Position numbers and translations under genes: made by a program | The notes under the pieces: generated by a model | The model's input: only the letters and a program-made list of their open reading frames with translations | Databases searched by the model: none | What the model was told of the DNA's origin: nothing | Part shown: positions 14,201 to 26,595 of the stretch, piece by piece | How the letters are laid out: every line of letters begins with the position of its first letter | Position numbering within the stretch: position 1 is the stretch's first letter | Source: Phoebastria nigripes | Lineage: Eukaryota > Chordata > Aves > Procellariiformes > Diomedeidae | Reading direction: 5' to 3' | DNA length: 64,000 nucleotides | NCBI GenBank assembly: GCA_035582835.1 | Contig: JAYKAV010002765.1 | Span: forward strand, 105,478-169,477

Positions 14201-14487
14201 CCACTTAGTCATGTTCCTTAAGGTCAACATCTATCTGAAGAAGCTTGCTGCTCATTCCACTTCTGTCACACTTGGGAATATATAGAAAATCTCAGGTTTC
14301 TCACTGAGGGTGGAAATTGCAGTCTTCCGCTGAGTCTGAAATTATTATTTTTTTTTTTATGTCCAACATATTTAATCTCAGATTGCTTGAAATTCTTAAG
14401 GTAATGTTTACATAAATTAAAAGAAAAAAACCAAAACAAACCAATAAACAGTAGACCCCAAAGTATATGGTCTTCTTGCCCTTTTCA

Positions 14488-14970
14488 GAATATTAGAATA
14501 GAATATTTCAGTTGGAAGGGACCTACAACGATCATCTAGTCCAACTGCCTGACCACTTCAGGGCTGTCCAAAAGCTAGAGCATGTTATTAAGGGCGTTGT
14601 CCAAATGTCTCTTAAACACTGACAGGCTTGGGGCATCGACCACCTCTCTAGGAAGCCTGTTCCAGTGTTTGACCACCCTCTCAGTAAAGAAATGCTTCCT
14701 AATGTCCGGTCTAAACCTCCCTTGGCACAGCTTTTGAAGCATTCCCACATGTCCTATCACTGGATTTCAGGAGGAAGCGATCAGCACCTCCCTTTCCACT
14801 TCCCCTCTTCAGGAAGCTGTAGAGAGCCATGAGGTCACCCCTCAGCCTCCTTTTCTCCAAACTAGACAAACCCAAAGTCCTTAGCTGCTTCTCATAGGAC
14901 ATGCCTTCCAGCCCTGTCACCAGCTTTGTTGTCCTCCTCTGGACACATTCAAGTACCTTGAAAATTATTA
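14488..14970 (-). mobile_element. CR1 LINE, 5'-truncated 3' end (antisense)
   Basis: Read on the minus strand this is the last part of a chicken-repeat-1 (CR1) non-LTR retrotransposon. It holds the C-terminal portion of ORF2 followed by the short 3' UTR ending in AGGTCCCTTCCAACTG and an ATTCTA-type tail at the left edge. Minus-strand frames encode hallmark CR1 segments: VQRRTTKLVTGLEG, LGLSSLEKRRLRGDL, then [19 protein letters not shown] and a final [13 protein letters not shown]. These fall in two different frames, so the copy carries at least one frameshift and is dead. The 5' edge near 14,965 is abrupt, as expected from the usual 5' truncation of CR1. CR1 is the dominant interspersed repeat in birds and also abundant in other sauropsids. 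Confidence 0.95.
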
Positions 14971-16022
14971 GGTAACTACTCTGTTCATGACTTAAATACT
15001 TGGGATAGGGCAAATTCTGTGGCTCAAGTAAAACAATCACAGTCTTCTACTAATACTGGATTGCTTGAAAACTTCAGTTATTTGGCATTTCTAAAAAATC
15101 TCACTCAGTTTTACTAAGATCAGCAGTGTGGCTCCATTAAAATTCAAATTAGTGTTATTCTGCCAATACACCACTCTAAGTTGACCAATAACAGCCTCAG
15201 AGCAGTGTCCCATCTGGCCACTGGTGGTCAAGCAAGATTCTGCCTACATATACAATTAATCCCCAGATCACAGTATCGTTGTTACATGACAAGAATATCT
15301 GGTTTTCTAGATCTGAGAGAGCTAGTCCTGGGATAACATGTGCCTGTCTGATGGCTATAGGCACTGTAGACTCTGCAGAGGTTCAGCCTGGTCTCTCAGT
15401 TCCTCAGAGTGCTCCAAACAGCAGGCTGTAATGGAAAAAAGGGTCAAGGATGTCAGGTTTTCCACCTGCAGGCACATGAAGGGATAGAGTGGTGTTCACG
15501 ACTGCCTTTGGGGACAGGGAATAGATCCTTTAGGTGTGGTACAAGAAATTAAGCGCCACAAGGGTTGTACACGTTCTGGATACACGTCAGGTTGGTGTCA
15601 GTTCTGGCCGTGCACAGCAACACTATTTGTCAGCGCTTGACAACACAAGGATGTATTTTGGGTACAGCAGTGCCTTGTACCAAGATGGTTGATATATGCA
15701 TGGGCAAGCTATCTTTGGTACTTCCAAGTGAGAGGGACTCCCTTCTTCGGCAACGCAGCTTCCTGAGAAAGGGATATGCTGACCCCAGGAGAACACTGTG
15801 CTAATGTGAATTTACTGCTGAGTGTAGACAGGGAAGTGTCTTCAGTGTCTTGGCCTAATGCTGCATTGCATCATATAGGCAGATTCTTGAGATCAGAGAA
15901 ATGCTATTGGGTTTTCGGTTGTGCAAGTTTGGTCGAATCCTGTCTATGTCCTGATTTTAAAGGTGTTTTTTTGTGGGGGGGGGGGTGTTGGGTTTTTTTT
16001 GGTTTTTTGGTTTTTTTGATAG

Positions 16023-16050
16023 GGTTTTTTTAACAATAATTAAAAAAACC
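16023..16050. repeat. Poly(T)/poly(A) hairpin
   Basis: GGTTTTTTTAA and TTAAAAAAACC form a perfect 11-bp stem around a six-base loop (CAATAA), immediately after a run of G and T tracts. It is low-complexity sequence, probably created by slippage or template switching. Confidence 0.6.
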
Positions 16051-18832
16051 AACAAAAGCAGCTCTCAACATCTAAAATGTCCAGTATGTGATTCACCGAG
16101 TGAAGATTTAAGATAAGATCTCCCACTCATTAACTTGAGGTTCTGAGATTTCCTGAATGGTGACTACCAAACTGTGGACTGAAACTCCACAGATAGAAAA
16201 GGACCAAATTAAAAACAAGTATTATGTAAGAAGCCAACAAAAGAAAAAAAAAAAATCAAACGTACTAGCAACACAGAAGATGCACTGCATATAGTTTAGA
16301 GAGAGAAATTTAAAAAGAAAGGAAAAAAATTATCAGAGATTGGATGTCCGCTAAAGCGCTATTTCTTTTGATGTGAAACACCAGAAAGAGGAAACATTTT
16401 ATTGTTAATGCATGCCTTAGTGAGACAGGATATCGCTCATGGAAAACTGGGAAAGCAGTGTCAAAGAGTGGCGACAGGAAACACAAAATCAGCAAATTTC
16501 TTTCAAGGTCCACTGGTCTTGGGGTGGGTTGCTTTTAAAAATCCGGAGCCATTGAAGGACAATAGGCATTTATATGTCAGCCAAGCAGCAGTTCTCATAA
16601 ACTTATGCAGAGATCCTTATGCAGAGAACTTTCCCCTTGTTGTCTTCAGGGATGCAGGTTCCCATAGCAAAGGAGAAAAAACACTAGCAGGACCTGAGGT
16701 ACAGATCCATTCCTTTAATATGCCAGTTCAAAAAGGGAAAGCTGAGTTGTCACTCTGCAAATGGAAATATTGACAGGAATCATGGCAACACTATAAAGGA
16801 GAATTTTCAAATTCCCCTGGCTTTTGAGCTTGCTAAAGAATGATAACTTGGGCAACTAGAAACTGTTGCTTTCTTTTTCTCCCAGTCTTGCACTTAGCGA
16901 TCATCCTACTGGGCATTTTCTGGGCCACATGTGAAATAAAGGGTCTGACTCTGAGCTTATTGTTAGTGGTCTAAATCAAGAAGGACCCTACTGAAGCCAG
17001 TATTGTACTAGGCAGAGTCATTTAAAATGTGTGTGAAAAAGATGAGCAAGATTATCTTTTGGGGATCTGCTGAAAATATTGCTCAATTTGCTCCAATCAA
17101 TAAGTTACGGTGCTATTTTGAGTAATGGAAATGAAATTCTAATGACTTTGCTTCCAAGGATTCTCAGCAAAATACATAGGAAACCATCGAAAATAACTTT
17201 TCTATGTGTTTGTAAACCGCACAAGAGAGGAAAGTTTCAAGGTTGTGTTATAGACCTTCAACAATATTTAAGAGGAATTCTTAAAATGATTCCAAAGCCA
17301 AAAGACACTTTGATTATTTAACTTGATCTTGTATATAAATAGACCACAAATTTCCAAACAGTGCTTTCTCAACACTTACATTTTATGAATCCTTTCCGTA
17401 ACCGAGTTCCATTTATTGAGGAGTATTTTTTTCCAAGCTATGCTGCAAAACATATCTAGGAGAAGAAATGGGCTATATTTTTATTTCAATATTTATTTTA
17501 AGTTTGTGATTCATCTCTGTGTAACTAACATGACTGTGTCCTATGTGACTTAGGATAAGGGGGGACAGGGAGCGCCTTCTGTGAATTCCTCATATACCAA
17601 TGAACAGATGGGATATAAATAATTTTGGTTTTATAACCTATAAAGAAAAAGACATCATTCACTGTAACTGTGATATGATATAACGATTAGTTCATAGTAG
17701 ATAAGGCAGCATTCCAGTAGAGAGCTCTAATGCTGTCTCAAGGCTATAAAATTACATTAAACTGTATTCATTACTGATGGAAAAGAAGGGAAATACTTTG
17801 GTTATGATTATATCAAAGCTACTGGTCTCCCAAAAAAGATAGGAAAAATATCACTTTAGATTTTAGATTGTGCAATCTTAGATGGTTTTCATCATGAATA
17901 ATACTTCAATCTCGTGTCTCAGCTTTGCAGCTGCCCAGGGAAACCTATGTACTTTTCCAATGTCAAATAATCTGAAGAATGGAAGGTACTTGTAGTGTGT
18001 ACGTTGACATAATTTAAGGAAGATAGGAGAGAAAAGGAAGGGAAGCAAATCACTATAGAATAAAAATAATTCTTAGGTATTGTAATGTGTTGAGGTAACT
18101 TTGTAGGTCAAGGGAAAAAAGGAACATGAAGATCCTCACATCTGGAAACTTAAGCAATAGGGGCTTAGAGGCTGTTTTTCCATGCAAGCAGATAAGGCTT
18201 TTGCCTCTGATTTCATAGGGAAGAAGAACAGTTCTTAAAATATATCAATGCCTCAAATCCAAGCTCAATGTTTTTTCTAAGACTTAAAGGAGCTGAAGTG
18301 ATGCAGACACTGCAAGGTTTACATGGAATGGCATTCTGTAAATGACAGTCTAACAGGTCGGAAGAATTACTTCAGTTCTCATTAGAACAAGATTTTCTGA
18401 ACAGCTTCCTTTCAGAAATCTCCTTCACTTCCTTGCCATTCTGCTCAAAGAAGCCATGATGCCATCCTCTGACAGCCTCACAGATTGCACTAAACCAATT
18501 AAATCAAACAAACCCTATGGTTTGTGGAACAGACACTAAAATCTGTTACTCCAAAAATATATTGTTTTGAATCTGATTATGAGAAAGGCTTCCAACCTGA
18601 AAAGGTAACATGTGTCAACAGTTATAAACAATAGAGCTTGCTGGAAAAAACCATAAGGCTACATATCCTAACAGTGATAGAAACCAAATCACTTCTGTAG
18701 TTGTACTGATTTTTAATGAATTTCAAGTGTATAAATCAATCAATAGATAAGACTTAGGCTTCCAGATGACTTAGGAATAGTTCCATAAAAAGGTTAAGCT
18801 TCTGAATTCTGTCATCAGGGTTTCCATCTTAA

Positions 18833-18862
18833 AAACAAACAAATAAACAAACAAACAAAAAA
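18833..18862. repeat. (AAAC)n microsatellite
   Basis: About seven AAAC/AAAT units are followed by an A run. The sequence before it shows no LINE or SINE body that would make this a retroelement tail. Confidence 0.8.
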
Positions 18863-21123
18863 CCCGAAACTCCCAAACCCTCTCAAATCTCTCTTGGAAG
18901 CTGTCTAACCTGGGAACTACCCAAGCATCTGTGGCTTCTTAAGGTCTGCTTTGGGACATTACCCAGAGGATAGCTCTTCTGATGGTCACAAGCAGGCAGC
19001 CCATACTCTATGAACCACAGATTTCATCTGTGAGGTTCAGTGCACCACTAGAACTAATTAATGATGAAAGACTAAGATATTATACTCTTCTCCTTCCTTC
19101 TCCTCCCCCACGATGTCCAGTGTTCATTGGTCAGAGCACTTACCTAAATGTGGAGGAGAGCAGCTCAAGTTCCTCTTCGGCATGCGGGGAGGTGAACTCA
19201 CATTTCTGAGGTGAAGGCTGCACTCACTGAGCTGTAGAATACTATTTGCCATACTCCCATTTCAGTGCTCAGGCACTAAATAAAGATTAACTGGATAACA
19301 GACAGCGAATACAAGTGTCTTAGCAGTTAGGACGCTCAGTTGGGAGTAGAGAAGGAGAGTCTTACACTGCTCCTCCAATCACCAATTTCATATTTTAAGA
19401 AGGGTAAGACAAAAAGCACCAATGTGCAGCTTTGCAGCCATAGTTTATTAACACAGCGACTGCAATTGTTTCAAGTTTCCCAGTAAATGCTATGCAGATT
19501 TCCAACTGACGAATATGCATCTGAAGTAATTCAAAGGTCTTCATGGCTTCTCCTAGCCAATTTTTTCTACAGTAATAAGTGGACTGGATGCTAACATTTA
19601 AATACCTTCCCTGAGTTTCAGTGAGATTCAAAGCTAGAAGTAGGCAGGGAGGGTGAGACTTCTTTTTGCATGAAAATAATTATCCACTTCAAATATCTAG
19701 AGCCAAGTGATTATTCTTTTTCAAGTTGATCAGGAGAGGAGGAACCTCAAAATGACACTGTAGTAACTAGTAAGACTGGGTATGGTATGTAGAACTCTTC
19801 AGCTGATTCACCTTGGCATCAAGTGTCAAGACCTGATGCAGAAATTACTACATTTCTCATTTAACCTGAGCTGTTAACCACATGGGTCCTATCATTAGCT
19901 GAATCTCAGGATCTATCAAAACTCTCACCTGCAAAAACTTCAAGGTGATAAAGTAATAATCATTCCTTAGGTTGCATCACTGGTCAGGCTTGAGTGCTTC
20001 TGCTGTTTTGGTGAAGATGGATGGGATGAATTCCTGACCAAGTAGTCGAGCAAGACTAAGGCGTATACAGACTCTTCGTGAACCAACAATGCCCCGGCAT
20101 GCAAGCTAAAAAGTAACTTGATGTACTCTAGTGAGGTCCCCAACTGGACAGGTGAGGACCAGGACTTTTCCAGGTGTAACATGTTTCTCAGCCCAGAAGC
20201 ACTCTTTACACATCTCTGCCAGGCAATGGAAACAAGGCTTGGCCAGAAGGGCTTTCAGATGGCACTTGGACATAGGGATCCTCATACAGAGAAATGAAAT
20301 TTATGGATTCCCGTGCTTGAACTGAAAATAAAGGCAAACACAAGAGAGGGAGAAGAGTTTTGAATGCAATTTGTATGCTCTTCACAGCAAAGTGGAGACT
20401 TGAGATATCAGTTCTGGCAGCTTTTCAGTGGAATCTTAACACTTGTGTGAGCTGAATGCATTAGGAATAAATTAACGTGATTGTAGGTATGCTAAATAAA
20501 GTGGAAGAAGACAAATGCCTGCACTGACAAGATACGAAGCTGGTTATGAAAATAAAGTCCTATCTTGCAGTCTTTAGTATCATGACAAACTTGCAACATT
20601 AAATGGGAGGTGCATGAAGAACGCAAAGTGAAGTCCATTGACTGTGTCCACAGTATAAGTAATGGGTCATACCAAAGTCACTCTTGCCATTGAAGTGCCA
20701 GTCACAGAATTGCTCCTAGAGACTCAGCAGAGCTGCCCTTCCAGCAGGCGACAAAAAGCACAATCTATCATTCAAGGGGTCAGTCAGACTAAAGTCCCCA
20801 GGCGAAATTTGCCTTTCTGCACTCTGGAACTCTTTGGGGTTTTTTGTGTTTTGTTTTGTTTTTAATCTTGCTGTTGTGCTACAATTTTGTCTGTGGGATG
20901 TGCATGGAACAGGCAATTGACACCTGCAGTGCAGGAAAAAAAAATGTTAGTGGGTTTTTTTTTATTTCCAGTTGTGGAATGATCCTGCACTCTGATTCTG
21001 CTAATCTGATGTGGTGGCATTTTCCCTGGCTTGTATTACACCATATAAGGAAATACTTAAGTGGTTTAAGAGAGATATTTTCTTCATTTCTATGCCAAAT
21101 TTGCTCTGTTGTTTTTGTTTTGG

Positions 21124-21150
21124 GTTTTGTTTGTTTGTTTGTTTGTTTTT
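21124..21150. repeat. (TTTG)n microsatellite
   Basis: Five to six TTTG units are followed by a T run, preceded by further irregular GTTTT repeats. It is an ordinary tetranucleotide microsatellite. Confidence 0.85.
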
Positions 21151-22469
21151 TAAATATAAAACAGTGCTTCATCACTTGATTTAACGTTTATTCTTTTCCC
21201 TTGGTTCTTTCCTGTTAAAATGGACATGTTACAATGGAAGTCTCTTCCCACGCAGGTTTGAAGGAGGCACTTCCTATTTCCCTGTAGCGAGTCATAGGGT
21301 TTATCTGCACAGAGAAGATGGAGTAACCTACAACCAGTAGTTACTCTGCGGTAATTTCCCAGGTCAGCTGCCTTTGCCCCACTTTGAAGGGATGCAGCCT
21401 ACTCTCCGTCCTGGCAAGGCCCTCGTTCCCAGCCCCATGCTGCACACAAACCCACGGAAAGCACAGGAGTTTCTCATCAGAGTAGCCCTCTGTGGTTTTC
21501 TTTAGCACTCGTGATGATTTCCTATGCTGTTCAAGTAATCAGTCGGTTTGAAGAAGAGCTTTTTAGACCCCTAAGCCATTTGTTCTTGACANGGCTGGTT
21601 TCTGAGACAGCTCTTCCCCGCTTAGCGTGAATCAATGCCTGGTAAGTACATAAGCACTGAATGAAGCAGGGGATTGTTGTCGAGCTGTAAAGTAAGGGTG
21701 GCTCTCATCTAACTTAAATCAGCCTCACTGGGGAAAGCATTCTTAACCCCAGGACTTGAACACGTTAAAACATATCTGATGAACCATTTTTATCACAAAA
21801 GAGATACTAGATTATAAAAAAAATCAGTTTGACGATTTTGACACAGTATGCTGTTTGCTTATTGATATATTTAAAAGTTGTTTCAGTAACAAGATTATAT
21901 TGCAAGTTTTAGAATATGAGAGTCCAAAGCTGTTTATAATTACGCTGTTGCATTGTACTGTACTAAAAATGCTCTGATTCTTGTCTTTTAACATCTTATA
22001 GGCAAAATTGAAGCTAAACAGAACTATTCTGAAATAGGACAAAATATTGTAGGTTTTATGTTTGCTTGTTTGTTTTTTCACATTTGGAATGGATTTTTTT
22101 TCCAAAATTGCCTGAAGAATAGGAATTCTAGATTGCAGTTGGAAGAAGGAAAAATTAAGGTTTAATCTAGAGTATCCTACAATCAGAAGTGAGGCAACTT
22201 GGGACGACAACTTTAAGAATTAGGTCCCGCACATCTTTGAACAACAAAGGAAACAGGAAGGTAAGGAAAATTCTTAAAAGTTTGACTTTGACTTTAGGAG
22301 ACTCCAATCAAAATGTACTTCAGAAGATGGGACCCAAGTGAAACAAAATCAAGTCAGTGAACAGTAAGCAGAAATTACTAGGGAAAGTTGCACAGAGTAT
22401 AGCTACTAGTACAGCTAAGAGAAACCGGTGTGGTCATATAAACTATTAAAAAAGCAAAAGTATGAGACT

Positions 22470-23000
22470 TTTAAAGGAATTAATGGGTACTTTGATTTAC
22501 CAGAAGGTGAGGGAAATAAGTACTTTGTAAGTACTTTCTTTGCATCAGCTGTTCTCACAGAGGACTTTGAGGAATATTTACCCTAAGTCTTTTCAAGTAA
22601 TAAATATTGCCAGGGATCAAAAGAGTTTGGGTATTAGCACAGAGTAAGAAATGAAAGAGTAGAAAGATATTAAAAAAACCCACTCAGGTGCTTGGAAGAA
22701 GAGCTGAGATGCTGAGAAAATAAAAATGTCTGTTTAAAATTGTTTGCTACACTGGAGGCCCAGGGAGTAATAAATCACTTTACCTATCCTTTAAGGAGTC
22801 ACTAGGGAAATNCACAGACCAGTAAACCTTGTTTCTGTACCTAACTAACATCTGCAGGCATAAAACCTTTGTAAGTCAAAACAGAAATTACAAGAAAAAA
22901 ACCTTCATAAAAGAAGCATCCTTCTTGCCTCTAATGGGCAAGGATTATCTGAATACATAAAGGAAAAATGGGAATCAGCTGACGTGCTGTATTCAAAATT
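22470..23000 (+). mobile_element. Decayed CR1/L3-like LINE reverse-transcriptase relic
   Basis: Conceptual plus-strand translation across several frames gives fragments that read like the start of a CR1-clade reverse transcriptase. The first is an NKYFVSTFFASAVLTEDFEE-like segment near 22,500, comparable to the FNEFFASVFT motif upstream of the RT. About 300 bp later comes HRPVNLVSVPN (near 22,820), comparable to NHRPVSLTSVPGK of RT. Spacing and order fit CR1/L3 elements. Stops and frame changes between them show great age. The boundaries are guesses, and an isolated N lies at 22812. It could be a coincidence of short motifs; a profile search would settle it. Confidence 0.4.
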
Positions 23001-23049
23001 ATAAGGTGCATCTTTGTAAACTCTAATACAAATTTTGTGGATGACTTGC

Positions 23050-23125
23050 TTAGCTCAAAATAAAGCTTTTAGAAGAAACAGCATTAATTAGCTCAAAACA
23101 AAACCTTTATAGGAAACTGCGTTAA
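23050..23125. repeat. 38-bp tandem duplication
   Basis: Two adjacent 38-bp units each begin TTAGCTCAAAA and end TTAA, with 31 of 38 positions identical (7 substitutions, no gaps). They sit at the right edge of the decayed LINE relic and directly left of a CpG-rich patch. An old local tandem duplication is the likely origin. Confidence 0.8.
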
Positions 23126-23139
23126 TTGACTCCTGCTGG

Positions 23140-23300
23140 CAGGCGCGGGAGGAGGACGGGTGAGCTGGCTTGCCTCGCGTTGGTGTAATCCCCGTGGTCG
23201 GGGCTGAGTCGCAGTGCCAGTACCTGCACTGCACGTGAGCTGGCAATTTCATAGCACGGTGTTCTCAGCCTGCTGCCTTTCGGAAACGCTGCGGCATCTC
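23140..23300. promoter_or_regulatory. Small CpG-rich patch
   Basis: About a dozen CpG dinucleotides fall in roughly 160 bp (for example GGCGCGGG, CTCGCGTT, GTCGGGG, AACGCTGCGGC), against a flanking background in which CpG is rare. It is below the usual CpG-island length. There is no TATA box, no recognised first exon and no clear ORF beside it. It could be a weak promoter or enhancer, or a recent insertion whose CpGs have not yet decayed. Confidence 0.35.
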
Positions 23301-26300
23301 ATAAGAATTCAAAGCAAAAGGCAAGCTCCTGTTTGATTCCAATGTTTCTTTTATCACAGCAGGCAATGAAATGGATAGCAGGCTGTTTATAGGGGTACTT
23401 CATCAAGCCCAGTATAAGATATGTGCATGCTGCAGTTAACACAGTGAAGTCACTCAGTCGTTCCAAAATATTTGAATTATTATTTATCCTAAAGAAAACC
23501 GTAATGTAGCATTAGGCAAAGCAAAATATGGCAGTTGAAATGCCATAGTGGACAGGTTCTCTTGGGCTAAAAGACTGATGTTCTTTGTTAGTCTTGCTAC
23601 AAAACAATTTACATTAGTAGACATTAGCATCCAGTTTGTTCATGTAGGTAACGCTGTGCAAGAAAATAATACCAACAATTTCAGCTGGTTTTGTTAGTCT
23701 GAGCACGCATATCTAAATCTTTAAATGACTGTTCTTCCTCCTTGACTGTTCAACAGAACATTCTCTTCCATTTCTAAATTATTCTCATTTCTAATTATTG
23801 TGCAGAATTTAGAAATGAACAGAATTGAGGTCTGTATTTTTCCATAGCTGCAATGGAAAAGTGAATTATAATTAGATATTGCTGTAGTGTAGCAAATGCG
23901 CTCCCTTACATTCTGATGGGTAAACTCTGGAATATGGTATGTTGCTAGGTTGAGGAAGATTGGGACTAGAAGAAAACATGTCTTTGATTTTTTTTTTTTT
24001 TTTAATGATTTTTTGTCAGACTTGCTGTCAGGATCGGCGTATGCAGCTTTGTGATGTTCCGAGTTTGATTCATTCAAAGGTAAGCCAAATTTTTTTTTAA
24101 ATTGTGCATGAGAGCTCACTTAGCACGTTCTTTTATCATTCCCTCAGTAGATCTGAATGTACTTGCCTCATCGGATCCCTTTTGGAGAATTGTAAAGCAC
24201 ATGATAATCTACATGCTGTATTGCATTAGGAAAGCCAAATGTTTTCCTTTCACCCTTTTGCCACTATTTACTTTTATGAAGCTTGCTGAACATCCTACAG
24301 TGAGGTCCGATGCCCCCTTGAGTCCCCAAAAGCCCTTGGAATGCCTGCCCTGGGACGGGGCAGTTTGGGGCCACAGTCACAAAAACATCCACGCTGCACC
24401 GTGGGACAGGACAGTGGTGCTAATCTGAAGAGAGAACTGGGAGAGAGCAATGACACAAGGGTTCATGGTATAAGGGCTTCTGAGCTGAAGTCTGAAGAAG
24501 TTAAGACTTCTTTTTTTGGCTCCAAGACGTGTTGAGGCACTTCTTGGACTTTGAGAGCAGGTGAATCCATTTCTGTAGAAATAGCCACAGTGTTTTGTTT
24601 GTGCCATGTATGCAATAAAGATGGTTTCCCAAGGCTGACAAATCACACAGATTTGCAAATTGCAACAGATTATCAGTGTCAGTGTATCACTGGAGGTAAT
24701 AATTAAATAACTGCATTTACAGACTTCTAAATACTCTCAAGTAAACTGAGAATAGAATGAGAAATCACACGCTGCCATCAATTTGAAGAACTTTATCCAA
24801 AAACACAACTTCCATCCAATATTAACAAAACTTGTCATTTTCACCATAGTAAAAGAATGAACCAGTACTAAGTACACACGTAGTGAAAGCAGTCAATAAC
24901 TGGAAAAGAATGTAACAGGAGCTTAATAGAATACATTTCTGTTAACTAAACTTGCTAATTACAGTAAACTCAGAGAAAACAGAGAGCATTTTTAAAGTTG
25001 TTTTGGATAGAGATCCACATTTCAAGAACGATGATTACAAGAGTAAAGGTTTTTCTTTAAACCAACCCATATATTACAAAAACAATACAGAGAAGCCCTG
25101 CAAACCTGTTAGTGTACAAAACAGGGTAGCAGAGAGAAAGCACAGGAGAATTAAATTGTCAAGGATTATTAAGAAAAATAACAGTGCATACTAAAGGGCT
25201 CCTGTAAAGCTGTTTTACACGAGCTGAAGGATGTCATTTCCATATGACTGCGATTTTGCGTGAAGTACAGATGCTTTCAGAAGTGTCACTATTTAGCTTA
25301 TTTTGGAAAAAACCCAACAACTAGGCAATGTTTGAGATGAGATAACTGAAAAACAAATGTTATAGGCTACCTCACAAAGCTAGCTACTGAATTTACTTAC
25401 ATTAGTTTAAAATTTCATTGAGGCTTTGCACTCCACTCCTTCCAAACTTCGTAACTTCAGAACTGAAAGAGGTCTTTGTTAGAGAAAGAACAAATATTTC
25501 TCAGGTTAGGTGCTCAGACAATAGAAAAAATAGTGCAACTGTTTGCTACATTATATACCCTTCCAGCATATCTATCAAAATATTCAGACTTGTTTTTTAT
25601 TACCTTCTCATTTAAAAAAATACAGTGTTCTGCTTTCTTTCTTTCTTTTGATTAGGAAATTATGGACATCTTTAGATATATTTAAAATAAAACCCCAGCA
25701 ACCCAGAGCTAGTCCTGCAAGTTGATCCACTGAAGCAGATGTCAGAAATGTAGAAGAGGTGTTATTAATCCAGTTGACTCCAGGTGGAGGGCAAAGGTCC
25801 CTCTGGATAGAGCAGCTTGCAGGCTCAGGAACTTCGATCATCCTTGCGAAGACAGTAACTGAGAACAGTTTTAGGCCTAGATCTGTAAACAGTTCAATCT
25901 TATTCACTCGTTAATGGGACAGAACTCCGCAGGAAATGCGACATCACCTTAATGACTGCAGCTCAGGAAGCTCCCAAAACAATACCAGAACAAGCAGGGA
26001 CTTGTGAGGGAGGCTGTTCAGCAATCTCGGTTCTGGCCAAGGAATACACCTTTTGTTCACAATGAGATTTAGAAACGTGCAATCTGGCTATAGCAGCTTG
26101 GACACACATCTGAGAACTACAGGTGTGACTAGATTTGAAATACCCATGGCGTAGCACATTGTGGTTGGTTGTTTTCACTGTATTAGGTTAGTGCTTAATG
26201 GCCTTGACCCTACAATAAATCACACGGAGCTTTTCAAGTCTCCTGTGTATGGCACTTCCACTCCCCTTGCCCTACCCCAAGTGCATTACCACTAATTCTG

Positions 26301-26545
26301 ATTTGCTAAGAATAACAAGGGACTTTGGGTTGAGTAAATGCTGACTGCAAAGCGGTGCATTTTATATATTTACAAAATCTGAATTTCTAAAAGGTAGCTT
26401 TGGGTTGTACGGGTACTGACAATACAAGCTTCATGGCCACATCTTACTCTTCTGCTTGGGGGAAACGCTTTGTGGTTTGCTAAGGCAGATAATGATTAAG
26501 ATCTTCCTACAGGAAGAGACCTTACATCACTGATCTTTGCACTTA

Positions 26546-26595
26546 CAGTGATAAGTCCTTACTTATCACTGACCTTACTGTCAGCGAAGGTCAGT
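26546..26595. repeat. Two adjacent overlapping hairpins
   Basis: CAGTGATAAGT and ACTTATCACTG (26546-26556, 26561-26571) form a perfect 11-bp stem with a CCTT loop. Overlapping its right arm, ACTGACCTT and AAGGTCAGT (26568-26576, 26587-26595) form a 9-bp stem with a 10-nt loop. The two stems compete for the same three to four bases. The right half contains AGGTCA, the core of nuclear-receptor half-sites. Function is unknown. Confidence 0.65.

Larger units (their letters stand above)
4449..14487. other. Non-coding stretch with simple repeats
   Basis: No coding exon or RNA gene is supported here. Visible contents are a G-rich run near 5152-5168, a 41-nt poly(T) (5800-5840), a C10 run near 6301, an ATTTATCA-type direct repeat (8331-8371), a short hairpin (10539-10557) and a 20-bp tandem duplication (11198-11237). 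The 162-codon minus ORF at 10026-10514 overlaps two other ORFs and has no recognisable domain. An isolated N is at 4917. Confidence 0.6.
14971..22469. other. Non-coding stretch, no gene recognised
   Basis: I see no supported exon. Visible landmarks are a G11/T-rich run (15976-16030), an 11-bp poly(T)/poly(A) hairpin (16023-16050), an AAAC microsatellite (18833-18862), a TTTG microsatellite (21124-21150) and an isolated N at 21592. The 123-codon plus ORF at 16402-16773 has no recognisable domain and no strong splice sites, so I leave it out. A TCGAATCC string near 15,930 resembles a tRNA B box, but there is no A box or cloverleaf around it. Confidence 0.6.

Noticed and set aside
15925..15950. 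tRNA B-box-like TCGAATCC
   Set aside because: No A box, no acceptor stem and no cloverleaf can be drawn around it.
24952..25120. Possible plus-strand exon after ATTACAG
   Set aside because: Peptide is Lys/Asn-rich as expected from AT-rich DNA; the acceptor tract is poor and the donor weak.
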